This document shows positions 1 through 9,485 of a DNA stretch of 26,070 nt, one piece after another. The position numbers were made by a program, and so were the translations under genes. Source of the stretch: UBA7396 sp034675265 (lineage in GTDB: Bacteria > Patescibacteriota > Gracilibacteria > BD1-5 > UBA6164); assembly GCA_034675265.1 (NCBI GenBank), contig JAUCDK010000017.1, positions 1 through 26,070 on the forward strand, written 5' to 3'. How positions within the stretch are numbered: position 1 is the first letter of the stretch; every line of letters starts with the position of its first letter. The notes under the pieces are model-generated. The model saw only the letters and a list, made by a program, of their open reading frames with translations. It was not told the origin of the DNA and made no database searches.

Positions 1-1997
1 GGTTTTAAATTTTTTTCTGTTATATAAAGATAAAATTCATCATATGAAATCCCTTTCCCAGTAATTTGTTTCTTAAATTTACTTGGTTTTTTATTATCTT
101 TTGATTCGTTGAATTCTCATTCCCTAAAATCAATAGTTCCATCATTTAATTTTAATATTTCTATAGCTTCTTTATTTGGCCCAACAAAATATTTCACTGC
201 AGGAGCTTTTTTATTTCAAGAAGATTCTTTTTGAATAATTTTATTATCTTTTAATTCAAAACCTTGTAAAGATTCTGAATAATTTTCATGCTTTTTCCAA
301 TATTCAAAAAATATTCCTACATTTTTCATCGTTGGAAATCTTTTTACTTTACGTACTTGAAAAGCTCTTGCAAATTCTCAAATAGACATTGGAGCATCGT
401 GTCATTTTATATGTACTCATTGACTATCGATATCAGTAACTTGATATACCTCATCTTCAACCACATATCTGTTTCATGATGTATTTTCTTCTAGTCTTTT
501 ACATCTAAAAGAAAAATTTTTACTATTTGAATCTCCAATTTTTTTAAAATCTGGATCAACTTCGTCCATCAATTTTTTCAACTCTTCAAAATCCGTAACT
601 TCTTCTCATTCAGCAATAAGATCTACTCACTCTTTTTGAGTATAATCTTTAAATTCAGATTCTGTAAATAATTCTAAATGCAATAAAGCATTATTTTTAG
701 AAATATCTATAAGATGTTGATAAAAGTCATCAAATGTTTTGACATTTTCTGTTCATTTATTTGATTTGGTAACATTTCCTCCTTCTCTGGTAATATTTAC
801 AAATTTAAATTCTTTTTGTGAATCAGTATCAATAATATTTTCAAGATAAAAATAATTATTTTCTTTTTTCCCTTGTGCTGATTTTATTGCTAAATTCATA
901 TACGAACCTTTTTGAAGTTTCAATATTTGAGATTTTACCTCTGGAGAAATATGAGATGAAATTTGTACTTGTTTTTGAAAATCTTCAAAAGATGTAAAAT
1001 CTAAATCTTCTTTTAAATTTGCATTCAGTGCATTGATTTCTTTTGTTATTTTTGTAAGAATTTGAGTATTTTTTTTGTCATCAAAAATACCATTCCATTG
1101 AGCATCATTCAAAGATTGCGTAGAAATAAAAATACTTCTTGTATCAATAAATGCTATACTTGCTTTTACATCTTCTTGTGAAAAAATTTGGTCTTGAGAT
1201 TTAAAAATATCTTTAAACATTTTTAAAATTTGTGTTTCAGCTTCTGTTTTTGAAATAATTCACAAATCAAGAGCATCTTGTAGCGAGATATTTGGTAAAA
1301 AATAACTGATAAGTGATTTTTTGGCATCAATATTATTTTCAAGAATATTTAAAATATTTTTTATATCATCAAAATGAATACTATGAGCTTGTTGAAGTTT
1401 TTTTAAAGACAATAATGCATCTTGATTTTGTTTGATTTCATTTGGAATATTTCCAAAAATTGCTTTTAATAATCTTTCATCATTTTCATGAGAAGTAAGA
1501 ATTTTTTCTAATATATCTGGTGTAGCTTTAAAAAGAGAAATAATATATTTTTCTCTAAATGACGCATACATTCATAATTCTTTTAATTCTTGATTTGGAA
1601 GTTTTTTATATTCTTCTTGTACTTTTGGAAATAATGAAGCATCAAAAGAAAAATCAAATTGATTTTGGAAACTTTTTTCCACTGAAGAAAATAAATTTTT
1701 TCTTGTCATTACATACGATGTAATAGCAGTTTTAAGAGTATTTTTAGCGAAATCAGATGTTAAAAATTTCTCTGGAAATAATACTTGGTCTCCAGTTGCA
1801 CTTAAAAACTTCTTGAATTTATCTAATTCTCATCAAGCATTTACTTTTTTATCAAAAATATTAGGATTTTTATTTTTTTCTCAATCCATATATTCATCAA
1901 CTTTTCTCTTATATAATGCTTTTAATTCATCATGATTTTGAGAAATTTTGTTCTTTGATTCTTGATTTTCTCATACATTTTCAGGATTTTGCGTCAT
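1..1997 (-). CDS. Large hypothetical protein, C-terminus outside window
   Basis: I do not recognise this protein. Read with TGA as glycine, the frame is open from an ATG at 1997 to the window edge, giving about 665 residues with no stop. It starts MTQNPENVGENQ and is rich in Lys, Glu, Asn and Ile. There is no signal peptide or obvious membrane segment, so it is probably cytoplasmic. The first 330 residues look largely helical. A later part (about residues 415-640) has more beta-like stretches such as GNRYVVEDEVYQV. In-frame TGA codons, for example at 1260-1262 and 753-755, would split it into several ORFs under the standard code. A good promoter (TTGCAA, 17 bp, TATAAT at 2055-2027) lies about 30 bp upstream, divergent from the protease gene at 2123. 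No Shine-Dalgarno is visible. Function unknown. Confidence 0.8.
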
Positions 1998-2026
1998 ACA
2001 TCAGTATTTAATAAAATATTTTCTTT

Positions 2027-2055
2027 ATTATACCATAAAATTCTTAAAATTGCAA
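2027..2055 (-). promoter_or_regulatory. Promoter for the large hypothetical gene
   Basis: On the minus strand, TTGCAA (2055-2050) and TATAAT (2032-2027) are separated by 17 bp, close to the sigma-70 consensus. The expected start of transcription leaves a leader of roughly 20-25 nt before the ATG at 1997. Confidence 0.6.
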
Positions 2056-2064
2056 AAATAATAT

Positions 2065-2092
2065 TTTACTAAACCTATTTTTTTTATATAAT
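2065..2092 (+). promoter_or_regulatory. Promoter for the RseP-like protease gene
   Basis: TTTACT (2065-2070) and TATAAT (2087-2092) are separated by 16 bp, about 30 bp before the ATG at 2123. It is divergent from the minus-strand promoter at 2055-2027, so the 125-bp gap works as a divergent promoter region. Confidence 0.5.
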
Positions 2093-2122
2093 TCTAGTTG
2101 TTTAAAAAATAAAAAAGAAATT

Positions 2123-3481
2123 ATGATGATAATAGTGTGAATAATTACCTCAATTATAGTATTTTCTATAATTATTTTAATTCATGAATACGGACATTTT
2201 AAATCAGCTCGTATTTTTGGGGTAAAAGTAGAAGAATTTTGACTTGGAATTCCTCCAAAAGCAAAAAAATTATGGACTGATAAACATGGAACTGAATATA
2301 CTCTGAACTGGCTGCCACTTTGAGGTTTTGTAAGGCTCAAATGAGAAAGTGTAAATACTTTTCAAGTATATGATGAAAAGAAAAAACTTCACAACAATGA
2401 AAGTCTTGAAAATGCACTCAAAAATAATGAAAATATTTATGATAAAGATGGAGAAAAAGTATGAATTCTTATAAAAGAAGAAATTTTGAAAAAATTACAA
2501 GAAAATTCTGCCAAAGATTCACTTCAATCAAAACCAGCTTGGCAACAAGCAATTGTGATGTTAGCTTGAGTTTTTATGAATTTTATTTTAGCTATTTTCA
2601 TATTTTCAATATTATTTTTTGTTTGAGTAGGACCAGTTTGAATTAATGATAAAATACAAACTTCTTCTGATTTAAAACTTATTCCAACTCTGGAAAAAGC
2701 AAAAGAAATCGGACTTATTATAGAAAAACCTTGAGTATATTTATATCCAATTGAAGATTCAATAGCAAAAAATGCTTGAATAAAAGAATATGATCTTGTT
2801 TTAAAAGCAAATAACACAGAAGTTCTTAATCAAGATACACTCAAAAATACTATTTGAGAAAATGCCGGAAAACAAATCACTTTTGAAATCCAAAGAGCAA
2901 AAAATAATTGTGATATCGCTACGAATCAAAATTGTGAATTTGAAAATATAAATATAGATATTACTCCAAATGAAGAATGAAAAATAGGAAGTTATTTAAT
3001 GGCAAACTCAGAAATCAATAAAGATTTTAAATACAATTTTACTTTTTTAGAATCTATTAAATATTGAGTAACAGAAACATACTGACAAATTATTCTCACT
3101 TTTAAATGAGTAGGAATGATTGGACAAAAAATATTTGCACCCAAAACACCAACAGAAAGACAAGAAGCAATTGAACAAGTTTCTGGACCAATCGGAATGG
3201 TTGATTTTATGACCAAATCTATTACGAATGGAGTTATTTTTATTGTTGTAATTTGAGCAATTATTAGTATTAATTTATGAGTATTCAATTTACTTCCAAT
3301 CCCAGCTCTCGATTGAGGAAGATTTTTACTCATTACTATTAATAGTATTATTAAAAAAATATTTGGGAAGAAAGCTATTTCTGATAACCTAGAAGCACTC
3401 CTTCATGTATGTTTTTTTATATTTCTTATTGCATTAAGTATAATAATAGCTTATAATGACATTAACAAAATAATAAACTAG
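2123..3481 (+). CDS. rseP: RseP-like site-2 zinc metalloprotease (M50)
   Basis: Intramembrane zinc protease of family M50, 452 residues, the usual size for RseP/RasP. These enzymes cut membrane-bound anti-sigma factors or leftover signal peptides inside the membrane. The zinc motif HEYGH is at residues 21-25 at the end of the first membrane helix. A second helix follows around residues 150-170 (AGVFMNFILAIFIF). A PDZ-like region lies at about 195-280, and the third zinc ligand is in NLLPIPALDGGR (about 389-400), where the first G of GG is a TGA codon. A last hydrophobic helix sits near the C-terminus. Two adjacent ATGs (2123, 2126) could serve as start. It ends in TAG and is followed by a terminator hairpin. 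The region between the first helix and PDZ is longer and more charged than I expect for the family. The substrate cannot be told from the sequence. Confidence 0.93.
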
Positions 3482-3491
3482 AAAGGAATAA

Positions 3492-3519
3492 GAAGAATCT
3501 AGAAATTCTTCCCTCTTTT
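3492..3519 (+). terminator. Terminator after the RseP-like gene
   Basis: Stem GAAGAAT (3492-3498) pairs with ATTCTTC (3505-3511) around a 6-nt loop, followed by the U-rich CCTCTTTT. It begins 10 bp after the stop codon. Confidence 0.6.
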
Positions 3520-3552
3520 CGAGTATATTTTTAAATCTTTACCTTTTGTTTT

Positions 3553-4143
3553 ATGAATGAAAATATAATTTCTTGAGTAAAAAAATATGTAAATATGATG
3601 ATGTGACCATTAGAAAATCATTATTATCATCAATACGAACATGCTCTTGATGTTGCAAATAGAACCTTAGAAGTGTGAAAAAAGGAATGAATTGATGATG
3701 AAACACTTGAAATTTTAGTAATTGCTGCATTATTTCATGATATTTGATTTGTAATACAATATGAAAATAATGAATATATTTGAGCTACTATTGCCAAAAA
3801 TTATTTAAAATCTATTTTTTATCCTGAAAAAAATATCGAATTAGTAGAAAAACTTATTATTGCAACTATTCCGACAAGAACACCTGAAGATTTACTTGAA
3901 AGTATCATAAAAGATGCTGATACTGATAATTTATGAAGAGATGATTTTTTTGAAAAATGACAAAGATTAAAAAAAGAAATTGAATGTATTAAAAAAATAA
4001 AAATTCTTGATCCTGACTGGAATCATTATTCTATCAACTTTTTAAAAGAACATAAATTTATTACTAAAACAAGTGTTACGGAAAGACAAGCAAAAAAAGA
4101 AGAAAACCTAAAAACCTTAGAAAAAATTATTGAGGAAGAATAA
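3553..4143 (+). CDS. HD-domain phosphohydrolase
   Basis: A 196-residue member of the HD superfamily of metal-dependent phosphohydrolases, which act on nucleotides or other phosphate esters. The conserved pattern is visible: H30 in YEHALDVA, H62-D63 in ALFHDIGF, and D121 in KDADTDNLG. The spacing fits a compact single-domain HD protein (the YedJ/predicted metal-dependent hydrolase type). There is no second catalytic domain, so it is not a RelA/SpoT or GGDEF hybrid. The C-terminus ends in a charged helix rich in Lys and Glu. It lies between two terminators and so may be transcribed alone. Glycines written TGA occur at conserved sites such as HDIG. The substrate cannot be assigned from the sequence. 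Confidence 0.87.
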
Positions 4144-4164
4144 GCTTTTTTCAGGTCCAACAGA

Positions 4165-4198
4165 AACGAAAATGATTTGCTATTTTTCGTTTTTTTTA
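4165..4198 (+). terminator. Terminator after the HD-domain gene
   Basis: AACGAAAA (4165-4172) pairs with TTTTCGTT (4184-4191) around an 11-nt loop, and the descending arm runs into an eight-T tract. Confidence 0.75.
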
Positions 4199-4237
4199 TA
4201 TCTTAATTCAAATTTCTAATCATTAATTGTATAAAAT

Positions 4238-5413
4238 ATGTTTCAATTTGATCTAAAAAATACTGATAACCAAGCAAGAGCTTGAGTATTTCATACACCT
4301 CATGGAAGTATAGAAACTCCTGTGTTTATGCCTGTCGGGACAAAATCAACTGTAAAAGGAATTCACAACGAAGAGCTCGATGAAATGTGAGCACAAATTA
4401 TTTTAAATAATACGTATCATTTATATTTGAGACCTGGAGATGAAGTAGTAAAACATTTTTGAGGAATTCATAAATTTTCAAACTATAATAAACCAATGCT
4501 TACAGATAGTTGAGGTTTTCAAGTTTTTTCACTCGGTCAAACTGGTGTAAATGGTTTTAAAAATAAAGAAAGTTTAGTAAAAATTACTGAAGATGGAGTA
4601 CATTTTAGAAGTTTTATTGATGGTTCAAAACATTATTTTTCAGCCGAAAATGTAATGGATATTCAATCAAATCTTTGAGCAGATATTATCATGGCATTTG
4701 ACGAATGTGCACCTGGAACTTCTGATTGGCATTATGCAAAAAAAGCTATGGAAAGAACTCATCGTTGGGCTGTGAGAAGTTTAGAACAAGTTCAAAAAAA
4801 TAATGCAAAAAGAAAGCAAGAGTGAAGCTATGAACAAGCACTTTTCCCAATTATTCAATGAGTAACTTTTGATGATTTAAGAGTAGAATCAGCTCGTTTT
4901 ATTAATACTCTTGATACTCATGGAATTGCTATTTGAGGACTTTCAGTAGGAGAAGCAAAACCAGAAATGTATAGAGTTCTTGAAGTATTAAATCCAGAAT
5001 TACCAAACAATAAGCCTAGATATTTAATGGGAATTGGAACTCCAGAAGATTTGGTAGAATGTATTTATAGATGAGTTGATATGTTTGATTGTGTATTACC
5101 AACTCGTATTTGAAGACATGGAACAGCTTTTTCTTCTGCATGATATATAAAAATTACCAATGAAAAATACAAACTTTCAGATGAACCTCTTGATTCAACT
5201 TGTGATTGTAAAGTTTGTAAAACCTATTCAAAATGATATTTAAGACATTTAATACAAGAAAATGAAATGCTTGGAATGCAACTTTTAAGTTATCATAATT
5301 TATATTTCCTAGTAAACTTAGCAAAAAGAGCAAGAAAAGCAATTTTAGAAAATAAGTATGACGCTTTCAGAAATGACTTTTGGAGTAAATATGATTTAAA
5401 ACTAAAAAAATAG
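4238..5413 (+). CDS. tgt: tRNA-guanine transglycosylase
   Basis: Exchanges guanine 34 for preQ1 (or queuine) in tRNAs with GUN anticodons, the first tRNA-bound step of queuosine formation. At 391 residues it is close to the usual bacterial length of about 375. Visible motifs are TDSGGFQVFSLG with the acid D90, FDECAPGT, GLSVGE, and the nucleophile D284 in MFDCVLPTRIGRHG. The zinc site is C322, C324, C327 and H353, with the Cys-to-His spacing of 26 seen in E. coli Tgt. TGA encodes glycine in DSGG and other family-invariant positions, while TGG encodes Trp in THRWAV, which separates this code from code 4. It starts at the only good ATG and ends in TAG. No queuosine biosynthesis genes are nearby, so the base may be salvaged from the host or surroundings. 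Confidence 0.97.
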
Positions 5414-5480
5414 ATTGATAAACTATCAATCCTGATTATAATAAGGAAAAGTTATAAAAATAACTTTTCCTTATTTTTTA
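5413..5480 (+). terminator. Tandem hairpins after tgt, the second a strong terminator
   Basis: The first hairpin, GATTGATA (5413-5420) with TATCAATC (5424-5431), uses the last base of the stop codon and has a 3-nt loop. The second is a perfect 15-bp inverted repeat, 5441-5455 with 5460-5474, with a 4-nt loop and followed by a T run. Only the second looks like a true intrinsic terminator. Confidence 0.8.
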
Positions 5481-5494
5481 ATAATAGTCCTCAT

Positions 5495-6583
5495 ATGATG
5501 AATAGAAAAAAAATATTTGTGTATATATTTTCATTATTATTATCTCTTTGAATATTTTCAAATATTAACACATATGCGTCTTCTACGACTACATCTACTA
5601 GTCAAAAAGCAATTCAAAATCAAGATGTATTAGATAATTTTTTAAAGAAAGTATCTGATTTAAGAAAAAGTTTGAATGATGATACAAAATATTGAAATGC
5701 TCTTATATCTTTAGAAGCTCAAATAAAAACTTTAGAAAAAAAATATAGTCATAATTCCACTATTTGAGAAATGACATCGTATTTGAGTTCTGGTCTTTCA
5801 AAATTAAAAAAAGAATTAGATGTTGCAAATTTTTTATGTGAATTAAATGGAAATTGTAATACTACTCAAACAGGAACAACTGCTACTACGCAAACTTGAA
5901 CTTCAACTTCAACTAATAATAACACAACCACTTCAAACTCTTCTGTAAACTCATGTAAATATACTTATTCTTTGCAAGATTTTAATGATAAAAATTGTAG
6001 TGTTGGATGATGATCAATTAGAAGTTCAAGTGCAACGAATCTTTCTGATTATGCTCTAATAAAAGAATGATCAAAAGGAAAATGATTTTATTGCCAATAT
6101 ATTAATGATACATTTAGTAGAAAATATATTTTACAATCAGATAATGGATCTTGTAATGTAGGAGCTGACCAAACAAATGCAGCAGCACAAAATGCAGCAC
6201 AAAATGATCTACAAAAAGCTCAAGCTGAACAAGCAGAAAAGGAAAAAGAAGCATCTCTTATAAAACAACAACAAGAGGAAGCTGCAAAACAAAAAGAAAT
6301 CGCTGATAGACTTACTTTTGCAAGTTACTCAAAAGAAGCAAAAGCAGGAGAACAAGTAACTCTTTATTGGAAAGCAGGAGAAAGTTATAATGGTTGTTAT
6401 TTAACCGATAAAATTAATGCAGGGATATTTACAAGTTCTTTTGGAGTTACTGTTTGAACAGATGCTCGTTACACATATACTATGCCTGAGAATAATACAA
6501 CTATTATTTTAAAATGTAAAAGATGAACTTCATTTAATGAAAATTTTTCTGAAAAAGAAGTTCAAATTAATATAAAAAAATAA
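5495..6583 (+). CDS. Exported coiled-coil protein with C-terminal Ig-like region
   Basis: Unrecognised exported protein of 362 residues. The N-terminus is a signal peptide: MMNRKKIF, then a hydrophobic stretch to about residue 22, and a possible cleavage after NTYA. A helical segment (about 35-115) is followed by a Thr/Asn/Ser-rich linker (TTQTGTSTSTNNNTTTSNSS) typical of surface proteins. Next comes a Cys-containing part with GGGSIRSSSATN. A strongly charged coiled coil rich in Ala, Gln, Glu and Lys spans about 225-272. The last 90 residues (GEQVTLYWKAGE to LKCKRGT) contain two cysteines and resemble the Ig-like modules common in CPR surface proteins. Glycines written TGA occur in the linker and Ig-like part. 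It starts about 20 bp after the tgt terminator; two adjacent ATGs (5495, 5498) are possible. Probably surface or secreted; partner unknown. Confidence 0.82.
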
Positions 6584-6764
6584 TACACTTGCTTTTTAGA
6601 AAAAATTCATATTATCCTCTTGCCAATTATTTTTGGAAAATGGAGAAAATCAGTGCGTGAAATCATTGAAAAATTTCTTGGAAGTGATGATGGTGTAGCA
6701 ATTCTTGGCTACAACTGAGGCTTATCCTTGAATCAAATCCCCACATTTTTGTGGGGATTTTTTT
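6584..6764 (+). other. Possible small transcription unit (structured RNA or mini-ORF)
   Basis: This gap has its own promoter-like pair, TTGCTT (6589-6594) and TATTAT (6610-6615), and a strong terminator, which would define a transcript of about 140 nt. It is less AT-rich than other spacers. It holds a hairpin TGTAGC (6694-6699) with GCTACA (6708-6713). A GTG at 6653 is preceded by GGAG seven bases upstream, which is unusual here because other genes lack Shine-Dalgarno sites. That frame (VREIIEKFLGSDDG) runs 21 codons to a TGA at 6716. Read as glycine it would run through the terminator to 6835. I do not recognise an RNA family: it lacks the signature sequences I know for tmRNA, RNase P RNA and SRP RNA. 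It could be a regulatory RNA, a short peptide gene or chance. Confidence 0.35.
6735..6764 (+). terminator. GC-rich intrinsic terminator
   Basis: Perfect 10-bp stem AAATCCCCAC (6735-6744) with GTGGGGATTT (6751-6760), a 6-nt loop, then more T. It overlaps the stop codon (6763-6765) of the convergent minus-strand gene, but the T run favours the plus strand. Confidence 0.8.
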
Positions 6765-7953
6765 ATGAAAAACGATATTCTAAAAGCTTCATATTTATAT
6801 TTCCATTTTTATCAAGTAGTGTTGTTTTCACATAATCTCAAAAATAATGTGTATTGTAAGGAGTTTGTATGGATGATTTTTTATACAAATCAATATTTTC
6901 AATATCTATGGGCAGATTTTTATCTCATGTAAGTAATTTATTAAAAAAATAAATAAAATTCTCAAAAGATTGATTGTTTGTTTTATATCAAAATAAATAA
7001 AAATAGAGAAATAAATCAGATATTGGAAAATATAAGCCATATCTGAGAATATCACTATCTATATGAGTAAATATTTGGTTCGCTTGTTTTTGAGAAATAT
7101 GAGTAAATCAGATATTATGTAAAAAATTAAGTATTCATTCTCCATTATTTTGTACTTCACTTCTTGTATTTTTTTTGCTATGATTATGTATATAATCCAT
7201 AACTTGATAGAGTTTTTCTTTGTTATATTTAGATAATACTTTCAAAATATCTGCTTCGTCTTTACAAACTTGATTATATTTTGTAATATAATTATTTTTT
7301 AATATTTTATACTCAATAGCCTCATAATTTTTCTGATAATTTTTTAAATAAGCAAATTCTTTTTCATAATAATTTTTAATATTTATTATGTTATAGAATA
7401 TTTGTGCTAAAAAAAATACTCTACTATAATTTTTTATAGTTATAAATTTACTCAATATTTTTTTATCTACACTCTCTGTTGTTATAAGATGTTCATTTTC
7501 ATAATAATAAAAATTATTCTCTCAAGCATTATGATCAATGTTTTTAAAAACTCTTTTGATAAGAATAGTTTGCTGAGTCTTATCATCTCGAAGATGTAGT
7601 GATAATTCTAAATAATTATGTTTTTTGCTTCTACTTGTTATATTTAAACAATCAATAATAGAGATATGATTTGTTTCTCCCAAGAAAAGTAAATCTGTCA
7701 AATAAACAAATTTTTCAAATCAAAATATTCATATACTTAATAATTCATCATATGAATTATTTCATGTGGAATTATCTAAAATAATAGTATTTTCACATTC
7801 AAAAAAATTCACTACTTCAATTTTCTCTAGGTAAAATATATCTTTACTGTTCTCTTCATTTGAAAAATCTAAAAAAGAAAAGTCATAATTTTTCAAAGAA
7901 AAGTCATTTTTAGATGTATATTTATCTAAAAATTGTAAAAAAAACTTTTTCAT
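6763..7953 (-). CDS. Hypothetical protein (membrane-associated possible)
   Basis: Unrecognised protein of 396 residues from the only in-frame ATG (7953). It begins MKKFFLQFLDKYTSKN and is very rich in Asn, Lys, Tyr, Phe and Ile. I see no catalytic motif or repeat. The middle is helical (for example YYEKEFAYLKNYQKNYEA), and the C-terminus (GLYFPISDLFLYFYLFG) is aromatic. An alternative TTG start at 8010 would add 19 hydrophobic residues (LKLYFFTLAFTYIVSVFF) that would form a membrane anchor. The frame is closed by TAG at 8052-8050, so these are the main choices. The TAA stop (6765-6763) touches the terminator of the convergent small transcription unit. Base composition is more AT-rich than in the metabolic neighbours. 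Glycines are written mostly TGA (for example at 7762-7764). Confidence 0.72.
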
Positions 7954-8012
7954 AAAAAATACACTTACAATATAAGTAAATGCCAAAGTGAAAAAATATA
8001 GTTTTAGCAAAC

Positions 8013-8117
8013 AAAAAGGAGGATTAAAACTCTTTTTAGTTCGCCAAAACTATAAACCTATATCTCAATAAAATGAAAGAGAATAAAGATGAAAGATATT
8101 TTAATCCTCCTTTTTTT
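8013..8117. repeat. Long inverted repeat with nested stems (possible RNA leader or terminator)
   Basis: The arm 8013-8029 is the exact reverse complement of 8099-8115 (17 bp), with 69 nt between. The core is GGAGGATTAAAA / TTTTAATCCTCC. Inside, CTCTTT (8030-8035) can pair with AAAGAG (8076-8081) and extend the stem. Two competing pairings exist: ATAGTTTT (7998-8005) with AAAACTAT (8045-8052), and AAAAAGGAG (8013-8021) with CTCTTTTT. The plus-strand arm is followed by a seven-T run, so it may end a plus-strand RNA. On the minus strand it lies just upstream of the hypothetical gene and could control it. Similar layouts are seen in attenuators. Confidence 0.6.
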
Positions 8118-8292
8118 ATTTTATTGAAATAATAAAAAAATATATCTGTTTATAATTTTGGCTTCATAAGTTTACTAAATTTATAATTTTTTGCAAAATA
8201 TTATAAATTTTTATCTATAAATAATAGAAAATATTTGCTTTTTTTATTTTTACTATATAATTTATAGCAATTTATTTTTAACTTTATATTAT
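8118..8292 (+). promoter_or_regulatory. AT-rich leader with promoter for malic enzyme
   Basis: No gene is visible here. TTGCTT (8235-8240) and TATAAT (8256-8261), 15 bp apart, form the best promoter candidate and would give a leader of about 25 nt before the ATG at 8293. No Shine-Dalgarno is present. Confidence 0.45.
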
Positions 8293-9426
8293 ATGAATTA
8301 TTTTGAAGAAAGTTTAAAACTTCACAAAGAAAAACAAGGAAAATTAGAAACGGTTGCAAAAGTTCCTTTAAATAACAAACATGATTTAAGTATTTCCTAT
8401 TCTCCATGAGTTGCAGAGCCATGTAGAGAAATCGCAAAAGACAGAAAAAAAGCATATGATTATACTTTAAAATGAAATACAGTTGCAGTAATTAGTGATG
8501 GAACAGCAGTACTTGGACTTGGAGATATTGGTCCTGAAGCTTCACTTCCAGTTATGGAATGAAAAGCAGTACTTTTTAAACAATTTGCTTGAATTAATGC
8601 TTTTCCAATTGTATTAAATACAAAAGATACCGAAGAAATTATTCAAACTATTAAAAATATTGCTCCAACTTTTGGAGGAATCAATCTGGAAGATATTTCA
8701 GCTCCAAGATGTTTTGAAATTGAAGAAAGATTAAAAGCAGAATTAGATATTCCAGTAATGCATGATGACCAACACGGAACAGCTATTGTAACATTAGCTT
8801 GAATTATTAATGGTTTAAAAGTTGTTTGAAAAAATAAAACTGATGTAAAAATAGTAGTAAATGGATTATGAGCTGCTGGAACTGCCATTATAAAATTACT
8901 CCATTTATATGGTTTTTCAGATATTGTGGTATGTGATAGTAAAGGTATTATTTCAAAAGATAGAACTGATTTAAATGATGAAAAATTAAAAATTCTTGCA
9001 ATTACAAATTCAGAAAATATTCAGGGAACTCTCCAAGATGCTGTAAAATCAAGAGATATTTTTATTTGAGTTTCTGCTGCTGGAGCTCTTACTCAAGATA
9101 TGGTAAGAAGTATGAACCAAGATCCTATGATTTTTGCAATGGCCAATCCAACACCAGAAATTATGCCTGAACTTGCGATGGAAGCTGGAGCAAAAGTTAT
9201 TGCAACTGGAAGAAGTGATTATCCAAATCAATTAAATAATGTACTTGTTTTTCCTTGAATTTTTAAATGAGCTTTAAAAAATGGAGTGAAAAAAATTACT
9301 GATGATATGAAAATAAAAGCTGCTGAGAATTTAGCAAATGCAGTTGTAAATCCAACACCAGAAAAAATTATTCCTTCTCCATTTGAAGAATGAATTGTTG
9401 ATTTAGTTGCAGATGCAGTAAAATAA
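8293..9426 (+). CDS. maeB: Malic enzyme, NAD(P)-dependent
   Basis: Oxidatively decarboxylates malate to pyruvate and CO2 with reduction of NAD(P). At 377 residues it is the short bacterial form without the C-terminal phosphotransacetylase domain of long MaeB proteins. Recognisable parts are SYSPGVAEPC (about 36-45), ISDGTAVLGLGDIGPEASLP (substrate region), EGKAVLFKQFAG with the probable catalytic lysine, MHDDQHGTAIV (about 156-166, metal and substrate binding), and the dinucleotide-binding loop VVNGLGAAGTA (about 190-200). ANPTPEI and ATGRSDYPNQLNN near the end are family hallmarks. Many glycines in these motifs are TGA, for example in SPG and LGAAG. Whether NAD or NADP is used cannot be told. 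In a reduced CPR genome it may feed pyruvate and reducing power in the absence of a full TCA cycle (inference). Confidence 0.95.
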
Positions 9427-9440
9427 TTTGATATTTTTTT

Positions 9441-9485
9441 AAAAGACTATAAGATAGGTGAAAATTTATTTTATAGCCTTTTTTT
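9441..9485 (+). terminator. Weak hairpin between malic enzyme and rsmG
   Basis: AAAAG-A-CTATAA (9441-9452) can pair with TTATAG-C-CTTTT around one mismatch, followed by a T run that ends at the rsmG ATG. It may be a terminator or a leaky attenuator; the stem is AT-rich and the loop large. Confidence 0.35.

Noticed and set aside
2461..3333. Several short ORFs on both strands inside the protease gene
   Set aside because: They are out of frame or antisense with the M50 protease, which is continuous when TGA is glycine.
6694..6760. tRNA-like impression from the hairpin and a GAATCAAATCC stretch
   Set aside because: There is no acceptor stem, D-arm or anticodon arm in a consistent arrangement.
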